Source: JAHELQ01 sp965603365
GTDB lineage: Bacteria > Acidobacteriota > Aminicenantia > UBA2199
Length of the DNA: 30,421 bases
Reading direction: 5' to 3'
Assembly: GCA_965603365.1 (NCBI GenBank)
Contig: CBFDCR010000062.1
Location: 1 to 30,421 of the forward strand
Both the position numbers and the translations under genes were made by a program. Position 1 is the stretch's first letter, and each line of letters opens with the position of its first letter. Positions 15,766 to 22,834 of this stretch are shown piece by piece. Under the pieces are notes generated by a model. It did no database searches. It worked only from the letters and a program-made list of their open reading frames with translations, and was not told the origin of the DNA.

Positions 15766-16080
15766 TCACACGCAGCTTTCGGGTTTGGGCAGTCCCCCAA
15801 TCAGGGTGGCCTTCTTCAGCGGTCCGTCGGGAAACAGTGCGTAAAACTCCTTGATGCCGACTATCCCGGATTTGCCCACCTTTCGCAGGGAGAGGCTGAC
15901 CCCCTCTTCGTATTTCCCCCGCAGGTAGTCGATGACCTGCCAATGTTTATCGGTCAACACATCGATGCCTTGCTCTTTGGCCAGAGCCGCGGCGATCTCT
16001 TTGGTCCATTGTTTAATATCGGTCATATAACCTTCATTGTCGACTTCGATGGTTTTACCGTCTAACTCGCGTTGTACCAT
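15766..16080 (-). CDS. DsrC/TusE-family sulfur-relay protein lacking the inner cysteine
   Basis: 104 residues, standard family length. It has the family's DIKQWTKEIAAALAKEQGI and ends in GLPKPESCV with the conserved penultimate Cys103. In full DsrC a second cysteine lies 11 residues before it; here that position is Thr92 (KKATLIGG). It therefore cannot form the Cys-Cys trisulfide cycle of dissimilatory DsrC. It groups by this feature with TusE or the single-Cys DsrC relatives proposed to be sulfur-relay or regulatory proteins. It sits between DUF1641 and DsrE-like genes behind an SQR-like enzyme, so its likely job is taking persulfide sulfur downstream of sulfide oxidation (inference). It starts within the end of the DUF1641 gene (26-base overlap). 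Confidence 0.9.
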   Translation of the reverse strand: MVQRELDGKTIEVDNEGYMTDIKQWTKEIAAALAKEQGIDVLTDKHWQVIDYLRGKYEEGVSLSLRKVGKSGIVGIKEFYALFPDGPLKKATLIGGLPKPESCV

Positions 16081-16576
16081 ATTGTCCTCCTTGATTTTGT
16101 TTATTGTTTTGTCCCATCAGGGTAATCAGATTCAACACATGATTAAATCCCCGGAGCACTTCGGGCCGTCTTGCCCTTTTTAATAACTTGAAGAGCGATA
16201 CCTTTTCCTGCTGGCCGAAATCGTAGGTCTCGATGGTATCGACCATCTGCTCCAGTTTATCCAGATTTTCAGGCTTCGTAAATCTACTCATGATCGCTGC
16301 CAGACGAATCAAACCGTCCCCCATATTGGCAATATCCTGGGCAGAAAAAGAGCGTTGGAATTTGGCCACTACCTCCAGCAGAGCCTTGATCGATTCAAAT
16401 ACGCCGTCTTTTTCCAGTTTATCGAGCTTCTCCACAAAATCGTTAAAAATCTCTTTGGCCAGGGGGGTGAGATCGTCCTTCAGTTCTTCCCAGACCTTGA
16501 ACCGAGAGGTAACGTTGGCTACATCCCGGCTCAGGTGATCGATATTTTCGTTCAGTGTCTTTATTTCATCAGCCAT
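16055..16576 (-). CDS. DUF1641 family protein
   Basis: 173 residues from ATG 16576 (GGAGG five bases upstream). The longer open frame back to 16696 lies inside the SQR gene and is not used. The protein is nearly all helical with heptad-like stretches: NENIDHLSRDVANVTSRF, VEKLDKLEKDG, and KPENLDKLEQMVDTIE. It carries the DUF1641 features FSLFKLLKRARRPEVLRGF and LNLI near its C-terminus. DUF1641 proteins commonly accompany SQR-like flavoproteins, formate dehydrogenases and related redox enzymes, with unknown function. It starts 15 bases after the SQR stop and overlaps the DsrC/TusE-like start. Confidence 0.88.
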   Translation of the reverse strand: MADEIKTLNENIDHLSRDVANVTSRFKVWEELKDDLTPLAKEIFNDFVEKLDKLEKDGVFESIKALLEVVAKFQRSFSAQDIANMGDGLIRLAAIMSRFTKPENLDKLEQMVDTIETYDFGQQEKVSLFKLLKRARRPEVLRGFNHVLNLITLMGQNNKQNQGGQYGTTRVRR

Positions 16577-16590
16577 TTTGCCCTCCTTTT

Positions 16591-17823
16591 TTACTCCTGC
16601 CACTTGCCGCTCATGACCATCTGGGGCTCCAGCGGTAGTTCCGCGCCCCGCATCAACAGGTTCCAGTAGACCCAGCGGAACGTCATCTTGCCCCAATGGT
16701 TCATCCTGGTTTCCTGAAGCAGGGAGAAGGGCCCGATTCCGGGCACCGGGAATTTGCCGGGCAGCGGTTCGGTATCGTAATTGAAGTCGATCAAAATACC
16801 CTTACCGAAGCCCGACTCAATAAAACAATTGGCATGACCGTCGAATTCTTCCACCAGCTCTTTTTCATCCAGCCGGCGAATCAGGTTTTTCACCAGGGTT
16901 TCCACCTGGAAATGGGCAACCGAGCCTGCTTTTGAACTGGGCAGGTCGGTGGCATCCCCCAGCACAAAGATGTTGTCGAATTGTTTGGACAGCAATGTAT
17001 GTTTATGGGTGGGGATAAAATTCAAATCGTCTGCCAGGCCGGATTTGCCGATTACCGGTGTACCCATGTTGGTGGGTACCGTCACCAGCAAATCATAGGG
17101 CACCTCCCTGCCGTCATAGGATTGGATCATATTCTTCCGGGAATCGACCGACTCAATATTAAAATCCGGTGTAATCTTGATATTTTTCCGCTCCACGATC
17201 TCTCCCAGGTATTTCGAGGCGATGGGCCGGGTAAAGGCACCGGAGAGGGGGGTGACCAGCTCAATTTCCACTTTGTGCCGAAGGCCCTGTTCGGTCAGCC
17301 ACCAGTCTGTTAGGAACAGGAATTCCAGCGGCGCCACCGGACACTTGATGGGCATTTCAGCAATGTTGACCACCAGCCGGCCGCCCTTCCAATAGCGGAG
17401 AAATTGATTCAAGGCCGCGGCCCCATCAAGGGTATAAAAGTCAAATATATTCTTCCGCCAGCCGGGGCCCTTGAGGCCCTCGATTTCATCCGGGGCGATT
17501 CGAGCGCCGGTGGCGATAACCAGGAAGTCATAGTTAAGCACCCGTTTATCATGCAGGATGACCCGGTTCTTATCCGCCTCGATCAACTCTATTTTGGCCA
17601 GAACAAATTCCACCTGGCCGGGAATGTAATCCCGCTTGGGTTTGATCACCATCTTCTTGTCGTAGATACCGAAAGGAACAAAGAGAAAGCCCGGCTGGTA
17701 ATAATGGGTCTCATCACTGTCTACGATAGTAGTAGACCACTCACCGTTGGGAATCGATTTGACCAGCTTGTTGGCCAGCATCGTACCGGCTGAACCGGCA
17801 CCCAGGATTAACAGCTTTTTCAT
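16591..17823 (-). CDS. Sulfide:quinone oxidoreductase-like FAD-dependent protein
   Basis: 410 residues from ATG 17823 (GAGGT before it; the upstream frame to 17871 is rejected because the transcription start would lie inside it). FAD motif LGAGSAG is at 7-13, ATGAR at 104-108, and the second dinucleotide-site motif VLGDATD is near 287-293. Cys161 in KCPVAPLEF and Cys333 in ANCFIES match the paired redox cysteines of SQR-type enzymes. The expected reaction is oxidation of sulfide to polysulfide with transfer of electrons to quinone at the membrane. The operon (this gene, DUF1641, DsrC/TusE-like, DsrE-like) fits sulfide oxidation coupled to sulfur relay. It could instead be a related type II NADH dehydrogenase-fold enzyme, but the cysteines favour SQR. 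Confidence 0.92.
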   Translation of the reverse strand: MKKLLILGAGSAGTMLANKLVKSIPNGEWSTTIVDSDETHYYQPGFLFVPFGIYDKKMVIKPKRDYIPGQVEFVLAKIELIEADKNRVILHDKRVLNYDFLVIATGARIAPDEIEGLKGPGWRKNIFDFYTLDGAAALNQFLRYWKGGRLVVNIAEMPIKCPVAPLEFLFLTDWWLTEQGLRHKVEIELVTPLSGAFTRPIASKYLGEIVERKNIKITPDFNIESVDSRKNMIQSYDGREVPYDLLVTVPTNMGTPVIGKSGLADDLNFIPTHKHTLLSKQFDNIFVLGDATDLPSSKAGSVAHFQVETLVKNLIRRLDEKELVEEFDGHANCFIESGFGKGILIDFNYDTEPLPGKFPVPGIGPFSLLQETRMNHWGKMTFRWVYWNLLMRGAELPLEPQMVMSGKWQE

Positions 17824-17870
17824 TTTACACCTCAATGGTTTGGTTAAAAATAAATTATTTCTTTTTAACA

Positions 17871-17899
17871 ATTATGCCCCAAAACGAACCAAATGTCAA
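17871..17899 (-). promoter_or_regulatory. Sigma-70 promoter of the SQR operon
   Basis: On the minus strand: TTGACA (17899-17894), 17 bases, CATAAT (17876-17871). It lies about 48 bases before the SQR ATG at 17823. Confidence 0.75.
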
Positions 17900-18007
17900 C
17901 CACTTCAGTTATGTTTTTTAAAAAAATATTGGCCTGCTCCATTTTGGGGATGATTGGCTGTTGTCATGGAAAAGGCGAATGGGTATTATATAGAAAGGTT
18001 GGTCACT

Positions 18008-18748
18008 ATGGAATTTCTTAATGTATATCAGGATGTCAGGCGTGCTGAAGCCTATGCGAAACTGGAGTTTCCCGGCACCTATTATATAGCCTACCGGGAT
18101 TTACCGGAGATCTTAGCCGAACATGTCAGGGGAAAAGCAGCCATAGATTTCGGTTGCGGTACGGGGCGTTCCACCAGGTTTTTGCAAAAGTACGGATTTA
18201 GTGTTATCGGCGTCGATATTGCCGGGGATATGATAGAGAGGGCCCGAGAAATAGACCGGGAAGGGGAGTATCGCCTTATTGACGAAGATGGCCTCAGCCA
18301 ATTCCCGGCTAATGCCTTTGATCTCGTACTCTCTGTATTCACCTTTGATAATATCCCGGTGATGGAAAAAAAAGTAAGACTGTTCAGAGAACTGGCCAGG
18401 CTGCTGGAAGCTGAGGGAAGGATCGTCAACCTGGTCTCGGCACCTGAAATTTATATACATGAGTGGGCATCGTTTACTACGAAGGATTTCCCGGAAAATA
18501 AAAATGCCAGGAGCGGCGACCGGGTAAAAATCATCATGACCGACGTGGAGGACAAAAGGCCTGTAGAGGATATTATGTGGACGGATGAGGCTTATCGAGC
18601 GGTCTTTTGTAAAGCCGGATTGGAAAAGGTCAAAGTGTATAAACCGCTGGCAAAGGAGAGTGAACCGTATCACTGGATCAATGAAACCCGGATTGCCCCC
18701 TGGTGCATCTATGTACTGAAAAAGACAAAAACAACCCCCAAATTATGA
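18008..18748 (+). CDS. Class I SAM-dependent methyltransferase
   Basis: 246 residues from ATG 18008, which has AAAGG nine bases upstream; the ATG at 17966 has no ribosome site and is the alternative. The motif I sequence AIDFGCGTGRSTRFL binds S-adenosylmethionine, followed by GVDIAGDMIERAREID (motif II, acidic residue for the ribose), and LVLSVFTFDNIP (motif IV). The fold is that of methyltransferase family 11/25. The substrate is unknown. It is divergent from the SQR operon. It lies 170 bases upstream of a cysteine-rich peptide precursor, so it might modify that peptide, but the gap and the intervening promoter-like TTGACA make this speculative. Confidence 0.9.
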   Translation: MEFLNVYQDVRRAEAYAKLEFPGTYYIAYRDLPEILAEHVRGKAAIDFGCGTGRSTRFLQKYGFSVIGVDIAGDMIERAREIDREGEYRLIDEDGLSQFPANAFDLVLSVFTFDNIPVMEKKVRLFRELARLLEAEGRIVNLVSAPEIYIHEWASFTTKDFPENKNARSGDRVKIIMTDVEDKRPVEDIMWTDEAYRAVFCKAGLEKVKVYKPLAKESEPYHWINETRIAPWCIYVLKKTKTTPKL

Positions 18749-18805
18749 TGGATGAATGGCATCCTGGCCTGCGGCACAAAAAATCATTCTTCTTTATAAC
18801 AACAA

Positions 18806-18834
18806 TTGACAATAGCTCGATTTTGGGGTAGGGT
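18806..18834 (+). promoter_or_regulatory. Weak promoter candidate for the Cys-rich peptide gene
   Basis: Consensus TTGACA (18806-18811) with a poor TAGGGT at the 17-base position (18829-18834). A regulator may be needed. The rest of the 170-base gap is A/T-rich with nothing clear. Confidence 0.3.
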
Positions 18835-18918
18835 ATGTTTTGGTGAAACGGTATACCTATTGATAACAATTTTTGTCTAACCTGTCAATAGAAGTTTATT
18901 CCATAAGGAGGTAACAAA

Positions 18919-19158
18919 ATGAGTAAAAAACAAAAGTTAAGTCTCGGTAGTTTAAAGGTACAGAGTTTCGTCACCTCGCTGGGTCCAAAGGAAAGTGGAA
19001 AAGTAAAAGGCGGCGAAACTTACGATACCTATTGTGGGCAATGCCAATCAGTATGGCCTGGCTGTGCCCCAGATACTTGCGCCTGTGATACTGCCGAGAC
19101 CGCCTGTCAGTGGTACTGCCCCACATTCCAAATAGAATGTACGATCAATCCTGAATAA
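18919..19158 (+). CDS. Ribosomally made peptide precursor, pinensin-like GG leader, eight-Cys core
   Basis: 79 residues. The leader (1-32) contains KLSLGSLKVQSFVTSL and ends in KVKGG, the double-glycine leader pattern of Bacteroidota-type lanthipeptide (pinensin-like) and GG-family precursors. The predicted core of 47 residues has eight cysteines (39, 42, 49, 54, 56, 63, 67, 74) and seven threonines but only one serine. The ribosome site is ideal: AAGGAGGT six bases before ATG. Secretion would be by a peptidase-containing ABC exporter not seen here. No LanB, LanC or LanM is in the window. The radical SAM operon 2.4 kb downstream could act on it, or enzymes may lie elsewhere. Which crosslink forms is not known from the sequence. 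Confidence 0.85.
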   Translation: MSKKQKLSLGSLKVQSFVTSLGPKESGKVKGGETYDTYCGQCQSVWPGCAPDTCACDTAETACQWYCPTFQIECTINPE

Positions 19159-19205
19159 AGAAGAGAGGGGGTAGTCCGGTCATGGGCGGTATGTAGGCGT
19201 TTTTA

Positions 19206-19252
19206 CCGGGATCGGGTGGGTGACTTTTAATTCTTGCCAACACCCGTCCCGG
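19206..19252 (+). other. Long inverted repeat between peptide precursor and gdh
   Basis: CCGGGATCGGGTG (19206-19218) pairs with CACCCGTCCCGG (19241-19252) with one bulged T and a 22-base loop. No U-run follows on either strand, so it is not a standard terminator. It could protect the 3' end of the precursor mRNA. The 205-base gap otherwise holds only the gdh promoter. Confidence 0.5.
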
Positions 19253-19304
19253 GCCATCGGCTTCAGGGGGAAGTGCCGGAAATAAATTTTTCTTTCTTCA
19301 TCTA

Positions 19305-19333
19305 TTGAGTTATTGTCGCAATTCCTTTAAAAT
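19305..19333 (+). promoter_or_regulatory. Promoter of glutamate dehydrogenase gene
   Basis: TTGAGT (19305-19310), 17 bases, TAAAAT (19328-19333), about 30 bases before the ATG, with GGAGG between. Confidence 0.6.
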
Positions 19334-19363
19334 ATCCTCCGGAAAGATTGGAGGTATTGACTC

Positions 19364-20623
19364 ATGTCAAAAGCAAGTGTGTATGAAAACGTTGGCAAAC
19401 AATTTAACAAAGCGGCCGACCTGATGTGGTTGGACCCTGAAATACGCAAGATTCTGAGTAAGACCAACAATGAAATCATCGTCAACTTTCCGGTCAAGAT
19501 GGAAAATGGCCGGATTGAGATGTTCACCGGCTACCGGGTACAGCACAACAACGTGCTGGGGCCGTACAAGGGCGGCCTCCGCTTCCACCCGGCGGTGGAC
19601 ATCGATGAGGTACGGGCGCTGGCCACCTGGATGACCTGGAAATCCGCTATCATCGACATCCCCTTTGGTGGGGCCAAAGGCGGCATTCAGTTCAATCCGG
19701 CCGGTTACTCTTGCAGCGAGTTGGAGCACATCACCCGCCGCTTTACTTTCGCTCTGGGCAACAACATCGGCCCCGAATACGACATCCCGGCCCCCGATGT
19801 GAACACCAATGCCCAGATCATGGCCTGGATACTGGATACTTACCTCTCCACGATTCCCCCGCTGGAGCGCAACCGGTCGGTACACGTGGTCACCGGCAAG
19901 CCCGTCGAGTCGGGCGGCAGCATTGGCCGGGACAAGGCCACCGGTCAGGGGGTAGTCTTCACCATCGCCGAGTGGGCCAAAGATCGGCAAGTCGATCTGG
20001 GGGATACCACCTATATGGTACAGGGTTTCGGTAATGTGGGTTCCTGGGCGGCCCGTCTGCTCAAGTCCCGGGGGCCCAGGCTGATAGCGGTGGAAGACAT
20101 CGACGGCGCCGTCTACAACCCGGAGGGCATCGACCCGGACGAATTGCTGGTTTACATCGGGGAGCACCGTGGTGTGAAGGGTTTTCCCGGCTCCCGGCAC
20201 ATTGACCATAAAACGTTCCTCGGCCTGGAGGCGGATATCTTTATCCCGGCCGCTTTAGAGAACCAGATCACGGCCCAGACCGCTCCCTGGCTCAACGTCA
20301 GGCTGGTAGCCGAAGGTGCCAACGGTCCCACCGACCCTGAGGGGGACGCTATTATACAAGAAAAGGGCATCGAGATACTGCCGGACATCCTGTGCAATGC
20401 CGGCGGTGTGACGGTGAGTTACTTCGAGTGGCTGCAAAACAAACGCAGCGAATTCTGGGACCTGGAAGAGGTCGATTCCAAGCTCTACAAGAAGATGGTC
20501 GGTGCTTACCAGCGGGTGCGGGACGCTGCCCGGGAGTACCGGAGTGACTGGCGCACGGCCGCCTACATCGTCGCCCTCCGCCGGCTGGAAAAAGTCTACA
20601 AAGAACGAGGCATTTTCCCCTAA
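19364..20623 (+). CDS. gdhA: Glutamate dehydrogenase (Glu/Leu/Phe/Val dehydrogenase family)
   Basis: 419 residues, typical of the ~420-residue hexameric enzymes. The family signature YRVQHNNVLGPYKGGLRFHP contains the substrate-binding lysine, and DIPFGGAKGGI the catalytic lysine (about residue 105-115). PAPDVNTNAQIMAW and the Rossmann motif VQGFGNVG (about 222-229) follow, and VAEGANGPT and ILCNAGGVTVSYFEW complete the signature. It interconverts glutamate with 2-oxoglutarate and ammonia. The acid at the end of the second strand (AVEDIDG) suggests NAD preference, weakly supported. GGAGG lies nine bases before the ATG. It stands alone between two peptide-precursor genes with its own promoter and probably has no functional link to them. 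Its GC-rich codon use differs clearly from the A/T-rich peptide locus downstream. Confidence 0.97.
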   Translation: MSKASVYENVGKQFNKAADLMWLDPEIRKILSKTNNEIIVNFPVKMENGRIEMFTGYRVQHNNVLGPYKGGLRFHPAVDIDEVRALATWMTWKSAIIDIPFGGAKGGIQFNPAGYSCSELEHITRRFTFALGNNIGPEYDIPAPDVNTNAQIMAWILDTYLSTIPPLERNRSVHVVTGKPVESGGSIGRDKATGQGVVFTIAEWAKDRQVDLGDTTYMVQGFGNVGSWAARLLKSRGPRLIAVEDIDGAVYNPEGIDPDELLVYIGEHRGVKGFPGSRHIDHKTFLGLEADIFIPAALENQITAQTAPWLNVRLVAEGANGPTDPEGDAIIQEKGIEILPDILCNAGGVTVSYFEWLQNKRSEFWDLEEVDSKLYKKMVGAYQRVRDAAREYRSDWRTAAYIVALRRLEKVYKERGIFP

Positions 20624-20721
20624 ACTGGAAAGAAAACCCTGCACGGTGCATTGAAGTGTGGAAATAGAAAGATTTAGCCACATTTCCACGTTTCAAGGCA
20701 CCGTTCCTCGAGTTTTCATTT

Positions 20722-20952
20722 TGACCCTTTCGTACGGGATATTGGCCCGTTCGGACGGGACTTTGACCTTTTCGGACGTATCCTGGAGCCATTCGGACGG
20801 GGTTTTGGGGCATCCCTACGCATATTTGACCCGCCCCTTCTCTATGTTGACCCGTTCCTACCCAGTTTTTGGTCGTCCCTGCGGCATGTTGACCCACTCC
20901 TACGGGGTTTTGAGGTATCCCTTCGCAATATTGTCCCTCTCCTACGGGGTTT
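20722..20952. repeat. Eleven degenerate tandem copies of a 21-bp unit
   Basis: Units begin TGACCC or similar at 20722 and every 21 bases after. The best-kept copies share TCCTACGGGGTTT (for example 20890-20910 and 20932-20952) and the unit edge TGA. The period equals seven codons. Both strands stay open in places and give seven-residue repeats (PVGxGQ-like on the minus strand), but no frame has a convincing start or neighbour. I treat it as a non-coding repeat. It fills much of the 686-base gap 20624-21309. The rest of that gap holds a small TGCAC/GTGCA hairpin after gdh, two repeats shared with 24.8-25.4 kb, and a promoter. Confidence 0.8.
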
Positions 20953-21058
20953 CTTATCTTCCATCTCGTATATCCGATATTTACCAACACATAAACCGGC
21001 AGGGCAGTTCAAAGCTGCGCCATAACAGTTATCAACGGTGCGCCAAAACGACAATGCA

Positions 21059-21093
21059 GACCGATTTCCTGGACTATCCCGTTTTTTCCCCCC
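21059..21093. repeat. Imperfect repeat R1, left copy
   Basis: GACCGATTTCCTGGACTATC and the following CCG, T-run and C-run recur at 24819-24853 with two substitutions and a one-base change in the T-run. The two copies lie on the two sides of the peptide-modification operon. The T-rich end and GGAC core resemble decayed mobile-element ends. Confidence 0.8.
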
Positions 21094-21140
21094 TTAGATC
21101 TCAACTGCCATTCCCTGCCTGGAGTTTATAGGAATGTAAA
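21094..21140. repeat. 47-bp perfect direct repeat R2, left copy
   Basis: Begins TTAGATCTCAACTGCC and ends TTATAGGAATGTAAA. An identical copy is at 25322-25368 in the same orientation, 4228 bases away. It directly follows R1. Confidence 0.95.
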
Positions 21141-21225
21141 AAAAAGATCAAGCGCCTCACACAAAATTTTCACCTTTTCACGCACCATCCCGCCCCCCCT
21201 GGAAATTTAGCAGCAAAAAGGAAAA

Positions 21226-21254
21226 TTGTTTTTTGTCTGAGTTCATGATAAAAT
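21226..21254 (+). promoter_or_regulatory. Promoter of the peptide-modification operon
   Basis: TTGTTT (21226-21231), 17 bases, TAAAAT (21249-21254), with TG one base upstream of the -10 (extended -10). The start would be near 21261, a 49-base leader to the ATG at 21310. The -35 is weak. Confidence 0.5.
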
Positions 21255-21309
21255 CATCTTTTCTTTAATAATTTAAGATTAGCACCGACATTAAAAAGGA
21301 GGTAAGTAA

Positions 21310-21477
21310 ATGCTAAGGAAACTAACAAACGATGAGAAGGACAAGACAAAGGGAGGGCTTTCCCCTGATTTTATTCAACCCATCGATTGGTGCTGCTACT
21401 ACTGCGGGGTTTATTGTGGGGATAAAGAAGGCAGCGATGCTGCTATGGATAGTGGAAACGATCAATACCGAAACTAA
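21310..21477 (+). CDS. Short Cys-rich peptide precursor of the radical SAM operon
   Basis: 55 residues, below usual gene-calling limits. AAGGAGG lies seven bases before the ATG. The short charged leader (KLTNDEKDKTKGG, ending in Gly15-Gly16) is the GG-type leader. The predicted core of 39 residues opens with LSPDFIQPIDW and carries a tight cluster CCYYCGVYC (C28, C29, C32, C36), then an acidic, Cys-free tail ending in QYRN. It lies 67 bases upstream of a radical SAM peptide maturase on the same strand, under its own promoter. This is the position and form of a modified-peptide precursor. The cysteine cluster next to aromatic residues suits radical SAM crosslinking to sulfur or carbon, which is inference. 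Confidence 0.85.
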   Translation: MLRKLTNDEKDKTKGGLSPDFIQPIDWCCYYCGVYCGDKEGSDAAMDSGNDQYRN

Positions 21478-21544
21478 CTCTTATTTTATCAATTTCATAA
21501 AAACAGTTCATCCCGGGAAAACCCATGTTGAGGTTTGATACGGA

Positions 21545-22834
21545 ATGGCTATTACGGTTCCATTAAAAGAAGGTAAATACATCTATTACCCTGATACGAA
21601 TGAGATAATCAACCGGGAGTTTAAAGATTCCTATTCCTCAAAAATATCAAATAGAAAGATTCACTTTGAACCTGTAGATATAGATCAGCGAACCATTCAA
21701 GACAGGATTCGAGATTTAAAACAGATCATTATTGAGATTACTCAAGACTGTAATATGCGCTGCAAGTACTGTACTTACAGTGGAGAGTATTTTTTTGACA
21801 GGTCATACTCGAGCCGATCGCTGTCGCTCCATTCAGCCTTAAAAGGACTGGACTATCTCTACTCGCTTATACAAGACAGGAAGAAAAAGCACATTTCCCT
21901 TGGATTTTACGGCGGCGAACCCTTATTGGAGTATGAAAACTTAAAAAAAATTACCCACCATGCGAAGTCTCTATTTAAGCAGTGGAAACTCAGTCTCCAT
22001 ATTACCACCAACGGCACCCTGATGAATGACGACATCTTCGACTTCTTCATAGACAACCGATTCAACGTGACCGTCAGCCTGGATGGCCCTGAAGAAAACC
22101 ATGATAGCAAACGAGTTTTTCTCAACTGTACAGGCACCTTTAAGGTGGTCATGAAAAACCTGGAAAAAATAAAGAAGAGGGACGAAAACTACTACATCGA
22201 TCATATCCGCTTCAATTTGGTTCATTCTAACGACCTCTCTCTCCAGAAATTATTTATTTTTTTTAAGTATAATGAGCTGGTAAACAGGAACGAACTGCGA
22301 TTTAACCGGGTGAATTCATATGACACCACCTACTACCAGAAATATCCATATGATGAGGTTGAGAAGAAACGACAGTTCAGTCAGATTTCCGAAGCGATTT
22401 ATGATAAATTAAAAAACAAGGAAGTATTGACTCCGGTCGAAAACGCCTTATTTATGGACATTCCTCTGCTGCTGGAGAAGTTGAAGGCGAGAAGGATGAC
22501 AATGCTCGCCGGTTCATGCTGCTTCGACAACCGTATTTTTATCGATGCAGAGGGGCAATTTCATGTTTGTGAAAAGATAAACGACAAATTTTCAATCGGC
22601 GATGTTAATTCGGGATTCGATTTTAAAAGAATGGCGAGGCTCGTCAAAGACTTTATGGATCTGATCTGCAAGAACTGTCTTGACTGCAGCGTACGCCTGT
22701 TGTGCCAGCGTTGCTACATCCACTTTGCCAAAGGCGATATGCTGGCGGTGGACCCACAGTTTTGTGAGAACAGTAAAAAAATCTTCCGGTGTATGGAAGA
22801 ACTTATCGACTTGAAGGAGCAAGGAATCGTATGA
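21545..22834 (+). CDS. Radical SAM/SPASM peptide maturase (GG-Bacteroidales type)
   Basis: 429 residues. The radical SAM motif CNMRCKYC has C69, C73 and C76, followed by TYSGEYFFDRSYSSRSLS, a pattern I associate with peptide maturases of the GG-Bacteroidales group. GFYGGEPLLEY, TTNGTLMND and VSLDGPEENHD are the next family strands. The C-terminal ~110 residues hold many cysteines (GSCCFDNR, FHVCEK, CKNCLDC, LLCQRC, FCENSK), a SPASM-like domain with auxiliary iron-sulfur clusters. The first ~55 residues may be the leader-binding part. The enzyme would use SAM radicals to crosslink or epimerise the core peptide. Its stop overlaps the next start (ATGA). GAGG lies eleven bases before the ATG, a weak site, so coupling to the precursor mRNA is likely. 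Confidence 0.92.
   Translation: MAITVPLKEGKYIYYPDTNEIINREFKDSYSSKISNRKIHFEPVDIDQRTIQDRIRDLKQIIIEITQDCNMRCKYCTYSGEYFFDRSYSSRSLSLHSALKGLDYLYSLIQDRKKKHISLGFYGGEPLLEYENLKKITHHAKSLFKQWKLSLHITTNGTLMNDDIFDFFIDNRFNVTVSLDGPEENHDSKRVFLNCTGTFKVVMKNLEKIKKRDENYYIDHIRFNLVHSNDLSLQKLFIFFKYNELVNRNELRFNRVNSYDTTYYQKYPYDEVEKKRQFSQISEAIYDKLKNKEVLTPVENALFMDIPLLLEKLKARRMTMLAGSCCFDNRIFIDAEGQFHVCEKINDKFSIGDVNSGFDFKRMARLVKDFMDLICKNCLDCSVRLLCQRCYIHFAKGDMLAVDPQFCENSKKIFRCMEELIDLKEQGIV

Noticed and set aside
16577..16696. Upstream extension of the DUF1641 gene to 16696
   Set aside because: Lies inside the SQR coding region in another frame; ATG 16576 has its own GGAGG.
20722..20952. CRISPR array
   Set aside because: Units are contiguous and degenerate with no unique spacers between conserved repeats, and no cas genes are present.
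20352..20990. Open minus-strand frame with PVGxGQ-like heptads running into gdh
   Set aside because: Its 3' half is antisense to the conserved gdh gene and its repeat part comes from the 21-bp tandem repeat, which stays open on both strands.
20658..21131. Open plus-strand frame of 157 codons across the tandem repeat
   Set aside because: Explained by the 21-base period; no ribosome site, low-complexity product, and its end lies in repeats R1 and R2.
22789..22830. Upstream in-frame start for the lipoprotein
   Set aside because: It would add 14 residues in front of a perfect lipoprotein signal and lies within the radical SAM gene; ATG 22831 has AAGGAG upstream.
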